Source of the DNA: Enterococcus raffinosus
GTDB taxonomy: Bacteria > Bacillota > Bacilli > Lactobacillales > Enterococcaceae
Direction: 5' to 3'
DNA: 64,000 bases
Assembly: GCF_018917525.1 (NCBI RefSeq)
Contig: NZ_JAHLOS010000003.1
Span: 154,585-218,584, forward strand
Part shown: positions 17,525 to 27,094 of the stretch, piece by piece
Numbering within the stretch: the first letter of the stretch is position 1
Layout: every line of letters starts with the position of its first letter
Notes under the pieces: model-generated
Told to the model about the DNA's origin: nothing
The model's input: the letters and a program-made list of their open reading frames with translations, nothing else
The model's database searches: none
Translations under genes and position numbers: made by a program

Positions 17525-18427
17525 ATGAAAAAAGCAGTCTTAATTGTCAATCCCAGCTCTGGGAATGAGGAAGCAAAAGAATATGCCGGACAAGCACGAG
17601 AAAAATTAGAACAGTTTTTTGATGAGGTGGCTGTACAGGAAACAGAAAAAGAAGGCGATGCAACAGATTTTGCTCGCAAAGCGGCAGAGGAAAAAGTCGA
17701 TAGTGTTTTTGCGATGGGCGGAGATGGAACAGTTAATGAAGCCATCAGTGGATTAGCTGAACAGGATTATCGCCCGAAATTTGGTTTTTTCCCATTAGGT
17801 ACGGTCAATGATCTAGGACGTTCTTTGAAAATCCCGATGGATCCTAAAGAAGCCATTGATTCTTTCTCCATCGAACGTAAGACGTCTTTAGACATTGGAA
17901 AAATCAATGATGATTACTTTATGAATATTGTTTCCGTTGGAAGTATTCCTGAAGCCATCAGTGATGTTGATGTTGAAGAGAAGACTAAATTTGGTAAATT
18001 GGCTTATTTTGTGAATGGTGTCAAAGAAGTCTTTAATGATGAGAATTATCATTTTACTTTAGAAATAGACGGAGAAAAGACCGAGGTCGAAAGCAGTGCA
18101 GTTGTTATCGTGTTGACACGAACAATTGGCGGTTTTACACACATTGTTCCTGAAGCTAAGATTAATGACGGCCAGCTGTATCTGCTTTATCTGAAGGACC
18201 AAAGTATTACAGATCGATTGAAAAGTGTACCAGATATTATCAAGGGTGTTGATCAGGCGAGCGAGAATATCGGGTATACGCCATTTAAAGAGGGACGTTT
18301 GACAGTGAAGGAAGCAGTCGACTTACATCCGAGTGTTGATGGGGATGAAGGACCAGGACTGCCATTAAGCTTTAAAGTATTACCTCAGCATCTCGAAGTT
18401 TATTATGGGGCTGAAGAGGAAAGATAA
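17525..18427 (+). CDS. Diacylglycerol kinase-like lipid kinase (DagK/YegS/BmrU family)
   Basis: 300 residues. The N-terminal catalytic domain has the nucleotide-binding motif AMGGDGTVNEAISG and the substrate loop GFFPLGTVNDLGRSL; the C-terminal beta domain follows with VDGDEGPG, which contains a Mg-binding acidic cluster. In Gram-positives the family phosphorylates diacylglycerol or related lipids at the membrane; the exact lipid is not evident. Own ribosome site (AAGGGGAG) and terminator. Confidence 0.85.
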   Translation: MKKAVLIVNPSSGNEEAKEYAGQAREKLEQFFDEVAVQETEKEGDATDFARKAAEEKVDSVFAMGGDGTVNEAISGLAEQDYRPKFGFFPLGTVNDLGRSLKIPMDPKEAIDSFSIERKTSLDIGKINDDYFMNIVSVGSIPEAISDVDVEEKTKFGKLAYFVNGVKEVFNDENYHFTLEIDGEKTEVESSAVVIVLTRTIGGFTHIVPEAKINDGQLYLLYLKDQSITDRLKSVPDIIKGVDQASENIGYTPFKEGRLTVKEAVDLHPSVDGDEGPGLPLSFKVLPQHLEVYYGAEEER

Positions 18428-18430
18428 GGG

Positions 18431-18457
18431 AAAAACCACCAGCGTTGGTGGTTTTTT
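18431..18457 (+). terminator. Terminator after the lipid kinase gene
   Basis: Arms AAAACCACCA / TGGTGGTTTT with a short GCGT loop and a T run. Confidence 0.85.
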
Positions 18458-18596
18458 CTCATTTAATAGGAAAGTTGAAAACACTATTTTGATGAGTGCT
18501 TTGTTTAAAACTCAAGTTTGTTTTGATGTTTTTAAGCAAAAATCGTCAAAATTTCACATTTAAATAGTTATTTTCCTTTTTACTCATTTTCCATGA

Positions 18597-18649
18597 ATAA
18601 AAAGCGCTTAAGCTGAACATTTGGCAATTTATTTCTTAAGGATTATAGT
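18597..18649 (+). promoter_or_regulatory. cyd promoter with possible CcpA (cre) site
   Basis: TTGGCA at 18621-18626, a 17-base spacer and TATAGT at 18644-18649 form a good promoter about 60 bases before cydA. Just upstream, AAAAAGCGCTTAAG resembles a degenerate cre box, and CcpA represses cydABCD in Bacillus subtilis. A TTCACAA half-site near 18685 recalls Rex operators, but its second half is missing. The promoter is the firm part; the regulators are inference. Confidence 0.5.
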
Positions 18650-18708
18650 ATTTATAGAATTAGATTTATTTTAGTTCTGTTATTCACAATATAGGGGAGG
18701 AAATAAAA

Positions 18709-20124
18709 ATGGATATAGTGACGTTGGCCCGTTTTCAGTTCGCCATGACGACGGTTTTTCACTTTTTCTTCGTGCCGTTCTCGATTGGGATGGTATTAGT
18801 TGTTGCCATTATGGAAACATTATTTGTTAAAACGAAAAATGAAAAATATCGTCAATTGGCGAAGTTTTGGGGGAATATTTTCCTACTAAGTTTTGCGGTG
18901 GGCGTCGTGACCGGGATCATCCAAGAATTTCAATTTGGGATGAACTGGTCAGATTATTCACGGTTCGTTGGGGATATTTTTGGCGCGCCTTTAGCAGTGG
19001 AGGCCTTATTGGCTTTCTTTATGGAGTCCACATTCTTAGGACTCTGGATTTTCACATGGGACCGGGTAAAACCAGGTCTGCACGTCTTTTTTATTTGGTT
19101 AGTAACAATCGCTTCAATGCTGTCGGCTTTTTGGATTTTGGCGGCCAATAGCTTTATGCAACATCCAGTCGGTTATGCGCTTCGCAACGGTCGCGCAGAG
19201 ATGACTGATTTTGGTGCAGTGATTGCTAATCCAAAGGTCTGGTATGAATTCGGTCATGTAATCGCTGCTGCAATCACAATGGGCGGGATGATTGCTGCTG
19301 GACTTGCGGCATTCCAATTATTAAAGCGCAAAGATAAAAAAATGCGGGAATTTTTCATGAAATCCATGCGCATTGGGCTAGTCATCACATTATTTGGGTC
19401 AATCATGGTTTTAGGTGCCGGCGATGCTCAGATGAAGGCATTAATTGAAACGAATCCAATGAAATTTGCAGCGATGGAAGGAACCTATGAGGACACGGGA
19501 GACCCGGCGGCCTGGACTTTAATCGCTTGGGATAACGAACGAGAGCACAAGCAGGTGTTTGGTGTTCAAATTCCGTACATGTTAAGTATTCTTTCCTATA
19601 ATAAACCGTCTGGTTCGATTAAAGGGATGGATACCGTCAACAAAGAATTAGTTAAAAAGTATGGGGATCGGGATTATTATCCGCCAGTGAATGCGTTATT
19701 CTGGAATTTCCGGATCATGGCTGGCTTTGGTATGCTGATGCTGCTAGTAGCCATTCTTGGTTTGTTCTTTACTCGTAAGAAGAAACCAATACTATATGAG
19801 AAACGTTGGATGCTGTGGGTGATGGGGTTTTGTACCTTTGCACCGTTCTTAGCAAATACAGCTGGTTGGCTAGTCACTGAGTTAGGACGCTACCCATGGA
19901 CGGTTTACGGCTTGTTTACGATTGAAGATAGTGTTTCGCCAAATGTTTCGGTAACATCGTTGCTGATTTCAAATATCGTTTACTTCCTATTATTCTCTGG
20001 ATTGGCGATAACAATGATTTATTTAGTTAAGCGTGAATTAAACAAAGGACCAGGACTCGATCAAATGAATCAGGATACTGACTCAACTGATCCTTTCGAC
20101 AAGGGGGCGTTCACTCATGAGTAG
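18709..20124 (+). CDS. cydA: Cytochrome bd ubiquinol/menaquinol oxidase subunit I
   Basis: 471 residues with multiple membrane helices. The heme-ligand His is in FHFFFVPFSIGM (His18), and GRYPWTVYGLF is the conserved C-terminal motif. The GRxPWTVYG signature and the short Q-loop are typical of Firmicute bd oxidases. It oxidises menaquinol and reduces oxygen at the cell membrane. Enterococci lack heme synthesis, so activity would need external heme. The ATG follows GGGGAGG, and the gene overlaps cydB by eight bases. Confidence 0.95.
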   Translation: MDIVTLARFQFAMTTVFHFFFVPFSIGMVLVVAIMETLFVKTKNEKYRQLAKFWGNIFLLSFAVGVVTGIIQEFQFGMNWSDYSRFVGDIFGAPLAVEALLAFFMESTFLGLWIFTWDRVKPGLHVFFIWLVTIASMLSAFWILAANSFMQHPVGYALRNGRAEMTDFGAVIANPKVWYEFGHVIAAAITMGGMIAAGLAAFQLLKRKDKKMREFFMKSMRIGLVITLFGSIMVLGAGDAQMKALIETNPMKFAAMEGTYEDTGDPAAWTLIAWDNEREHKQVFGVQIPYMLSILSYNKPSGSIKGMDTVNKELVKKYGDRDYYPPVNALFWNFRIMAGFGMLMLLVAILGLFFTRKKKPILYEKRWMLWVMGFCTFAPFLANTAGWLVTELGRYPWTVYGLFTIEDSVSPNVSVTSLLISNIVYFLLFSGLAITMIYLVKRELNKGPGLDQMNQDTDSTDPFDKGAFTHE

Positions 20125-21139
20125 TTTACAATTATTATGGTTTTTATTGATCGGCGTCCTATTTTCCGGATTTTTCTTTTTAGAGGGATTTGACTTTGGT
20201 GTCGGTATGTCAGTTCAAACTTTGGCACACGACGAACATGAAAAAGACCAAATTGTTGAAACGATTGGACCCGTTTGGGATGGCAATGAAGTTTGGCTGT
20301 TGACGGCTGGTGGCGCGATGTTTGCTTCGTTCCCTTATTGGTATGCGTCATTGTTTAGCGGTTACTATTTGATTTTGTTTATCATTTTATTTGGCTTGAT
20401 CATTCGCGGAGTTTCCTTTGAGTTCCGCAGTCATATGCCGAAGGAACATAAACAGATATGGAATTGGACATTGACTATCGGCAGCTTTATTGTTCCGTTT
20501 TTCTTTGGCGTTCTATTTATCAGCATGATTCAAGGAATGCCTTTGGATGCAAATCACAACATGACGGCAACCTTTACTGATTATATTAATTTGTACTCAT
20601 TGGTTGGCGGTGTAGCATTAACCTTATTGTGTTACTTGCATGGCTTGAACTATATCGCATTACGTACTGAAGGACCAGTTCGTTATCGCGCAAAGAATTA
20701 TGCGCAGCTGCTGTACGGTGTTCTTTATTTTGGATTAGTCGCATTTGCTATTTTGATGTATTTCAAAACAGACTTCTTCCAAAATAATTTTGCGGTGACA
20801 TTAATTTTACTAGCGGTGATCGTGTTGCTTACAGTTATCGCAAATGTCTCCGTCTTTAGAAATAAAGAAATGCTGGCATTTATCACTAGCGGGTTAACCT
20901 TGATTGCACTAGTCGCATTATTGTTTAGCGGATTGTTCCCACGAGTCTTGATCAGCTCGATCCCAGGAAATGATTTATTAATCGAAAATGCTTCTTCAAG
21001 CCCTTATACCCTGAAGGTCATGTCTTATATTTCGCTGACTATCTTACCGTTTGTACTGGGTTACACTGCTTGGACGTATTATATTTTCCGCAAACGGATT
21101 AAGCATCCTCATGAGATTGGGGTAGAGTCTAACTATTAG
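20117..21139 (+). CDS. cydB: Cytochrome bd oxidase subunit II
   Basis: 340 residues with about eight hydrophobic helices. The N-terminal block FFFLEGFDFGVGM and GPVWDGNEVWLLTAGGAMFASFP are diagnostic. It pairs with CydA. Its start lies inside the cydA 3' end, consistent with translational coupling. Confidence 0.95.
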   Translation: MSSLQLLWFLLIGVLFSGFFFLEGFDFGVGMSVQTLAHDEHEKDQIVETIGPVWDGNEVWLLTAGGAMFASFPYWYASLFSGYYLILFIILFGLIIRGVSFEFRSHMPKEHKQIWNWTLTIGSFIVPFFFGVLFISMIQGMPLDANHNMTATFTDYINLYSLVGGVALTLLCYLHGLNYIALRTEGPVRYRAKNYAQLLYGVLYFGLVAFAILMYFKTDFFQNNFAVTLILLAVIVLLTVIANVSVFRNKEMLAFITSGLTLIALVALLFSGLFPRVLISSIPGNDLLIENASSSPYTLKVMSYISLTILPFVLGYTAWTYYIFRKRIKHPHEIGVESNY

Positions 21140-21172
21140 CAATTAACTTTACGATGAAATAGGAGTTCAATC

Positions 21173-22885
21173 ATGATCGACAAGAAGTTATTACAACTTC
21201 CCGGTATCAAAAAAATTCTGATGTTGCTTGCAGGATCTGCTATCCTGCAAGCAATCTTTATAATCGGGCAAGCGTATGGGTTGTCTATGACAATCACGCA
21301 TTTATGGAACGGGGAAGAATTAAACAACCAAATAACCTGGATACTGTTGTTTTTTGGATCTTTCGCGTTGCGTCATTTAATGACCTATCTGCGAGAGCAC
21401 GTACTAGAAGAGTATGCTTATCAGCAGGCCAAAGATCTACGTAGTCAATTGCTACGGAAGATTTTCCGTTTAGGCCCACAGGTGGTGCAAAAGCAAGGAA
21501 CTGGAAGTGTGGTCACGACAGCATTGGATGGGATTGATCAGGTGGAGGAGTATTTGCATCTGATTTTACCGAAAATGCTGAATATGATGATCATCCCCTG
21601 GATTTTACTAGTAGCAATTTTTCTATTGGATTGGGAATCTGGTGTGGTTTTACTGATCGTATTTCCGCTGATCATTATTTTCATGATCATCTTAGGCTAT
21701 GCAGCTCAAAGTAAGGCCGACAAACAATACAAGGTTTTTCAAGTATTGTCGAATCACTTTATTGATTCGTTGCGAGGAATTGATACGTTGAAATTCTTTG
21801 GCATCAGCAAGCAATACAGCAAGAGTATTTTCACTACCAGTGAACGTTTTCGCAAGGCGACGATGAGCACATTAAAGATCGCGATTCTTTCGACGTTTGC
21901 GCTGGATTTCTTTACCACGCTATCTGTTGCCGTAGTAGCTGTTTTACTTGGTCTACGTTTAATCAATGAGGGGATTTTCTTATTTCCAGCATTGACAGTG
22001 CTGATCCTTGCTCCTGAGTATTTTCTGCCAATTCGAGACTTTTCCAGTGATTATCACGCGACCTTGGATGGGAAAAATGCGATGGACGATGTTAATCAGA
22101 TTTTAGAGCTGCCAGAGACGCAGGATGCGAAACTTGAACTGCCAACCTGGTCAGCTGATAGTCAGTTGAGTGTAAAAATGCAGTACAATTACGCAGAAAA
22201 GCTTGGTGCAGAAGTAGATTTTAAGGTACAGGGTTATCAAAAAATCGGCATTATCGGCATGAGCGGCTCTGGAAAATCAACATTGATCAATTTACTGAGT
22301 GGCTTTTTACGTCCTGATGCTAGTCAGATTCGTTTTAATGATCAGGCGTTAACCGCCTTTGATCAGCCTCAGTGGCAGGAGCAATTAATTTATATTCCGC
22401 AAAATCCATATATCTTTCAGCGGTCAGTGCGGGAAAATATCGCTTTTTATCATCCACAGGCCAGCGATGAAGACATTTTAAAGGCGATCGAAGTGACTGG
22501 TTTGACGGAGTTAGTGAATGAGCTGCCAGACGGATTGGATACGAAACTAGGCGAGGGAGCACGCACACTGAGTGGTGGACAGGCTCAGAGAATCGCTTTG
22601 GCTCGTGCCTTTTTGGATCAAGAACGAAAGATATTATTGTTCGATGAACCAACAGCGCACTTGGATATCGAAACTGAGGTCGAATTAAAGGAACGAATGT
22701 TACCGCTGATGGAAACTCATTTAGTCTTTTTCGCGACACATCGGCTTCATTGGCTAACAGAAATGGATTATCTGTTGGTAATGGATCATGGTAAACTTGT
22801 TGAACAGGGAACATTGAAAGAGCTGGAAGAAAAAAATGGCGCCTTTACGAGATTAAGTCAGGCATTGCGAGGTGAAGAGAGATGA
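21173..22885 (+). CDS. cydC: ABC exporter subunit for cytochrome bd assembly (first of pair)
   Basis: 570 residues: an N-terminal six-helix exporter domain and a C-terminal ATPase with Walker A GMSGSGKST, signature LSGGQAQRIALARA and Walker B ILLFDEPTAH. It corresponds to the CydD-type subunit of E. coli; Firmicute naming is usually cydC for the first gene. The heterodimer exports thiols (cysteine/glutathione) or moves heme; either way it is needed for bd oxidase assembly. It overlaps the next gene by four bases. Confidence 0.9.
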   Translation: MIDKKLLQLPGIKKILMLLAGSAILQAIFIIGQAYGLSMTITHLWNGEELNNQITWILLFFGSFALRHLMTYLREHVLEEYAYQQAKDLRSQLLRKIFRLGPQVVQKQGTGSVVTTALDGIDQVEEYLHLILPKMLNMMIIPWILLVAIFLLDWESGVVLLIVFPLIIIFMIILGYAAQSKADKQYKVFQVLSNHFIDSLRGIDTLKFFGISKQYSKSIFTTSERFRKATMSTLKIAILSTFALDFFTTLSVAVVAVLLGLRLINEGIFLFPALTVLILAPEYFLPIRDFSSDYHATLDGKNAMDDVNQILELPETQDAKLELPTWSADSQLSVKMQYNYAEKLGAEVDFKVQGYQKIGIIGMSGSGKSTLINLLSGFLRPDASQIRFNDQALTAFDQPQWQEQLIYIPQNPYIFQRSVRENIAFYHPQASDEDILKAIEVTGLTELVNELPDGLDTKLGEGARTLSGGQAQRIALARAFLDQERKILLFDEPTAHLDIETEVELKERMLPLMETHLVFFATHRLHWLTEMDYLLVMDHGKLVEQGTLKELEEKNGAFTRLSQALRGEER

Positions 22886-24630
22886 AGCATATCGGATTAT
22901 TCGACGTGCTAAAAACCGATGAATGGGTCAAGCCCTTTTTCAAGCAATATAAGAAATCCTTGATTCTAGCTCTGATACTGGGCTTTATCACCTTCTTCTG
23001 CGCGGGAGCCTTAATGTTCAATTCAGGTTATCTGATTAGTCGAGCAGCCTCATTGCCGGAAAATATTCTAATGATTTATATTCCTATCGTATTGACACGG
23101 GCTTTTGGGATTGGACGTCCTGTCTTTCGTTATGTGGAACGCTTAGTCAGTCATAACTGGGTTTTGAAGATGACTTCCAATTTACGTGTAAAACTGTATG
23201 ATTCGTTAGAGCAGGATGCGATTTTCTTTAAGCAAAATCATCGAACCGGAGACATTCTCGGTCTGCTTTCTGAGGATATCAATCATATTCAAAATTTGTA
23301 TTTACGGACGATTTTTCCGACGATTATCGCTTGGCTTCTCTATGTTTTTGTGATTATTGGGATCGGTTATTTCTCTTTCTTCTTTGCTTTAGCGATGCTG
23401 CTGCTTTTAGGGATCGTTGTATTTTTACTGCCGCTATGGTCCGTCATCATCAATGGTGCTCGTCAAGAACAGCAGAAGCAGATGAAGAATGAATTATATA
23501 GCGATCTGACCGATAACGTGTTAGGCGTGTCGGATTGGATCTTTAGTCAACGAGGGCAGGATTATGTGAACCATCATGAAAGTTCCGAAGAGGCCTTACG
23601 AGAAGTCAATCGCAAGCTTCAAAGCTTCCAACGGAAACGCAATTTTATCTTACAATTGATGTTTGGCGTGATTACGATCGCACTGCTTATGTGGACCAGT
23701 CGTCAATTTCCTGGGAATCATGGAGGAGCGGCCAACTGGATTGCGGCCTTTGTGTTATCAGTCTTTCCGTTGATTGATGCCTTCGCGCCATTGCCAGCAG
23801 CTGCTCAGGAAACCAATAGCTACAAAGATTCAATCAAAAACTTGAATGATCTGCCAGCGATTCAGAAACCTCATGAAGCAACTCCAAAAATTTCAGGTGC
23901 TTTGACATTGAAAATAGACAATGTTCATTATCATTATCCTGAAAGTATGAAAAACGTTTTATCAGGAATTCATCTAATGCTTCAACCAGGTGAAAAAGTC
24001 GCGATTCTCGGTCGCAGCGGCTCAGGTAAGAGTACATTAGCGAATTTGATTCGGGGCGATCTGAGGGCGACTGAAGGGGCAATTACGCTAAATGGAGAAG
24101 AAACCTACAAATTTGGTGACGACATCAGCAACTATCTGGGAGTTATCCATCAAACACCGTACCTTTTCCATACAACGATCGCAAATAACCTGCGGATTGG
24201 AAATGAAGCGGCGACAGATGAAGCGCTTTGGCAAGTGTTAACTCGAGTAGGATTGAAGGAACTAGTGGAGAATTTGCCAGAAGGCTTACTGACGATGGTG
24301 GATGAAGCGGGATTACGTTTCTCTGGCGGCGAACGGCAACGTCTAGCTTTGGCGCGAATCTTATTGCAGGAAGTACCGATCATATTACTCGACGAACCAA
24401 CTGTCGGTCTCGATCCGATAACGGAGCAAGCGCTGATCAACACCTTTTTTAATGAGCTGCAGGATAAAACAGTTATTTGGATCACCCATCATTTGCAGGG
24501 GCTTGATGCGATGGATCAAGTTATTTTCATCGAAGACGGTCATTTGACGATGCAGGGAAGTCCAGCTGAATTAGAACAAACCAATGCTCATTATCGAAAA
24601 CTAAAGCAAATTGATCAAGGGATCATTTGA
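22882..24630 (+). CDS. cydD: ABC exporter subunit for cytochrome bd assembly (second of pair)
   Basis: 582 residues: exporter domain followed by an ATPase with Walker A GRSGSGKST, signature FSGGERQRLALARI, Walker B IILLDEPTVGLD and switch His in WITHH. It pairs with the preceding half-transporter and corresponds to the CydC-type subunit of E. coli. Last gene of the operon, followed by a strong terminator. Confidence 0.9.
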   Translation: MKHIGLFDVLKTDEWVKPFFKQYKKSLILALILGFITFFCAGALMFNSGYLISRAASLPENILMIYIPIVLTRAFGIGRPVFRYVERLVSHNWVLKMTSNLRVKLYDSLEQDAIFFKQNHRTGDILGLLSEDINHIQNLYLRTIFPTIIAWLLYVFVIIGIGYFSFFFALAMLLLLGIVVFLLPLWSVIINGARQEQQKQMKNELYSDLTDNVLGVSDWIFSQRGQDYVNHHESSEEALREVNRKLQSFQRKRNFILQLMFGVITIALLMWTSRQFPGNHGGAANWIAAFVLSVFPLIDAFAPLPAAAQETNSYKDSIKNLNDLPAIQKPHEATPKISGALTLKIDNVHYHYPESMKNVLSGIHLMLQPGEKVAILGRSGSGKSTLANLIRGDLRATEGAITLNGEETYKFGDDISNYLGVIHQTPYLFHTTIANNLRIGNEAATDEALWQVLTRVGLKELVENLPEGLLTMVDEAGLRFSGGERQRLALARILLQEVPIILLDEPTVGLDPITEQALINTFFNELQDKTVIWITHHLQGLDAMDQVIFIEDGHLTMQGSPAELEQTNAHYRKLKQIDQGII

Positions 24631-24635
24631 TATAA

Positions 24636-24681
24636 AAATCAGGTTCACTCTTACATTATGAGAGGGGACCTGATTTTTTCT
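24636..24681 (+). terminator. Terminator of the cydABCD operon
   Basis: Arms AAATCAGGT / ACCTGATTT, with further CTCT/AGAG pairing inside, followed by a T run. Confidence 0.85.
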
Positions 24682-24778
24682 GTATTTTTAAGGCTTCTAC
24701 TGTGGATAGGCTCTTTATTGAATTACTATAGAAGAAAGCAGAACGATTTAACGGGAAAAATTTTAAGGAGGAGCAAGC

Positions 24779-25105
24779 ATGTCTCAATCGAATACCGATT
24801 TCACTGAGAAGGACTGGAAATTATTCAGAAATAAAATCGCAGGTTGGCAGGAAGCTTACATGGATCGTTTGAACGGTGAGTATCTTGAACTATTGACACA
24901 AGATAGCGCAGCTTCTGACAAGTTTTGAGAACTAGAAAAAAGAGTGAATCAGGATAAAAAGAAGGTTAGTGTGAGTATTTATTTAAGACGCTCAACGATG
25001 ATAATGAACATCCTCAGTTTATTGAAGGATGAAGTGATTGATATGGATGACCTAAAAGAATTTAGTGAGATACTCAGGGACACCGTTAGGGAATTATATA
25101 ATTAA
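24779..25105 (+). pseudogene. Small helical protein gene interrupted by a TGA codon
   Basis: An AAGGAGG site precedes the ATG. The frame reads 49 codons to TGA at 24926-24928, then continues open for 59 codons to TAA at 25105. Across the stop the protein reads SDKF-stop-ELEKRVNQDKKK, and then RRSTMIMNILSLL and VIDMDDLKEFSEIL. From memory, related small Firmicute proteins have KFW-LEKR here, so a TGG to TGA change is likely. The 108-residue product would be acidic and helical, of unknown function. The 230 bases after it (25106-25339) show no gene. Confidence 0.65.
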
Positions 25106-25339
25106 TAATAGATTTAAGAAGAACCAACGCTCAAACTGGATGACCAATAGCAGGTAAAATGCTTAAGCTCCTAACACAGATTGCGAGCATAAATAAACGG
25201 GAGGGAGTAAAAACCACCTATTCAAGCATTAAAAATATCGCAAATCAAATATATTAAAATCAACTAGAATCAGTCTTTAAGGGAATGACCGATTGCCTAC
25301 CTTTCTGGTACAATTAAGAAAACAAGTTGGAGGCAGGAT

Positions 25340-26383
25340 ATGAAAAAGAGGAGAATTGTTTTAGCTGCTGGTGTTCTCGGTGCTGCCGCAGTTATCATAA
25401 AAAAGAAACTGATTAATGAAACCGTCACCAAGCATTTGATTCCTCGTCATTGGGATGAAGAAGAGATCAATGAACGATTTCGGGATTTTACTCAAATTTT
25501 AGCTACCGGAAATGAAGAGGAAATTGCCTCCATTGTATTAGGTAAGTCAGGAAAACTATTTAATCCTTTGAGAAATCAAGAATTGACCTTTTTAGAGGCA
25601 CATTTTTTGAGTATGTACAAAGTAAAAGGGGACAGCAGCAATAATTTACGCGGCTTGGTCTCTTATCGCGTAGCAACACCAAAAAAGGAATATACCTATT
25701 TGATCAAAGTCGCACGTCTTGGCGTTGAAAAACTAGACTGGTATATTCAAAAGGTGGTAGAGCAAGATCATGGCATTAAATATCCTAATCAATATTTACT
25801 TCAGCTGACACCTCCACGCCCCACTGAAGAGCTTTGTCTGATTGAGACCGATGCAGGAACAATCACTATGAGAGTCTTTCAACAGGATGCACCAAAAGCG
25901 GTTAAAAATTGGCGGGGATTGGCTAAGCAAGGCTTCTATGATGGAACACCTTTCGCACGGGTAATCAAGGATTTTGTGATCCAAGGCGGAGCACTGGATG
26001 GTTCTGGAGACGAAGCAACGTCAATTTACGGCGGTTATTTCGAAGATGAGGTAGATGAAGGGCTGTATCATTTTGACGGTGCAGTTTGTCTCGGCAATCA
26101 TGGACCCAATACCAACGGGAATCAGTTCTATATTGTAGAACGAAATCACGTGAACAAAGATCAATTATATCGTATGAATCTGCCTCATAAGGTTCGCTCA
26201 CATTACGAAGCGGTAGGGGGGATTCCAGAGTTAGATGGACGCTACACAGTTTTTGGACAAGTTATTGAGGGAATGTCGGTCGTACGGGAGATTGCTAGCC
26301 AAGAAACAGATGATAACGATGCTCCGTTGAATCCAATTAAGATTCGGAACATTACGTTTAAGCGAATACAAAAGATCGAATAA
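25340..26383 (+). CDS. Membrane-anchored cyclophilin-type peptidyl-prolyl isomerase
   Basis: 347 residues. The N-terminus has a hydrophobic segment (IVLAAGVLGAAAVII) that could anchor or export the protein. Residues ~30-160 form an extra N-terminal domain not found in simple cyclophilins. The C-terminal cyclophilin domain carries FARVIKDFVIQGG (catalytic Arg in the family's F-x-R-x-x-x-x-F-x-x-Q-G-G motif) and GPNTNGNQFYI. It likely assists folding of exported or surface proteins. TTGGAGG precedes the ATG. Single gene with a terminator behind it. Confidence 0.85.
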   Translation: MKKRRIVLAAGVLGAAAVIIKKKLINETVTKHLIPRHWDEEEINERFRDFTQILATGNEEEIASIVLGKSGKLFNPLRNQELTFLEAHFLSMYKVKGDSSNNLRGLVSYRVATPKKEYTYLIKVARLGVEKLDWYIQKVVEQDHGIKYPNQYLLQLTPPRPTEELCLIETDAGTITMRVFQQDAPKAVKNWRGLAKQGFYDGTPFARVIKDFVIQGGALDGSGDEATSIYGGYFEDEVDEGLYHFDGAVCLGNHGPNTNGNQFYIVERNHVNKDQLYRMNLPHKVRSHYEAVGGIPELDGRYTVFGQVIEGMSVVREIASQETDDNDAPLNPIKIRNITFKRIQKIE

Positions 26384-26662
26384 AGTAGTTCGGTGAATTT
26401 TTAACACTTAGATTTTGAATAAGCAAAAAAACCAGCGAAGGCAGATAAATTGTCCTCACTGGTTTTTTTGTGCGAATAGTTTATAGTTATTTTATTCAAA
26501 CAGAAATAGTGATTCTAACTTGAAAAGGAAATAAAAAAAGTTAAGGAAGACTTAAATCCATCTCCTTAACTGTCTTTATAATACCATATTTTCAATTATT
26601 TTTCAAGATTGTCTTTTTTACTAGTCTATGCTATTAGGACTATGAAAGGGGCGATTAAAAGA
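26384..26662. other. Intergenic region with two hairpins
   Basis: A terminator for the cyclophilin gene (arms AAAAACCAG / CTGGTTTTT, 26425-26469) is followed at 26540-26570 by a hairpin with exact arms GTTAAGGA / TCCTTAAC. The second could be a weak terminator or leader structure for the DUF6323-like gene. No ORF is seen. Confidence 0.6.
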
Positions 26663-27094
26663 ATGTCTAATTTTGATCTTTCGTTATTTAACCAATTTTT
26701 ATCAGAGCAAAAGGAGGAGCCGCGAACAACGATCAATCAAATACTTCAAGTAAATCACAAAAGTTTTCAATTATCGGTGGCGGATTTTACAGAAATTGCA
26801 GAAGAACGTAAGCAGCATTTTAAAGATCATCACTTACTTGATTTCAGTTGGGATAATTCTCAGGCAGTTGCAGGTTTTTTAGCAAAGGAACCATTGATTT
26901 ACAAAAGTGATTACCTAGAGCATTTCTCTATTTGCCAAGAACTTTTTTACTATTTGCGGGCCTATCATTCTGGAACGATAACGGATCAGGAAATTCTCGA
27001 GGAAATTGAACGACGCTATGAAAAGTATCAAGGAGATATCGAAACACTTCAGGGCTCATTTGAGGACTTTCCAGAATTGGAGGAAGAGGAATGA
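26663..27094 (+). CDS. DUF6323-like protein, function unknown
   Basis: 143 residues from the ATG at 26663, preceded by AAAGGGGC; an in-frame start at 26642 is possible. The chain is acidic and mostly helical: LSVADFTEIAEERKQHFK, then FSICQELFYYLRAYHSGTITDQEILEEIERRY and a very acidic C-terminus (FEDFPELEEEE). The pattern recalls DUF6323 proteins, which occur beside DUF6179 genes in Firmicutes; this is from memory of the families and not a search result. It overlaps the next gene by four bases, so the two are probably coexpressed and may form a complex. Confidence 0.6.
   Translation: MSNFDLSLFNQFLSEQKEEPRTTINQILQVNHKSFQLSVADFTEIAEERKQHFKDHHLLDFSWDNSQAVAGFLAKEPLIYKSDYLEHFSICQELFYYLRAYHSGTITDQEILEEIERRYEKYQGDIETLQGSFEDFPELEEEE

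Noticed and set aside
18680..18692. Possible Rex site before cydA (TTCACAA)
   Set aside because: Only one half-site is present; the TTGTGAA half is missing at the right distance.
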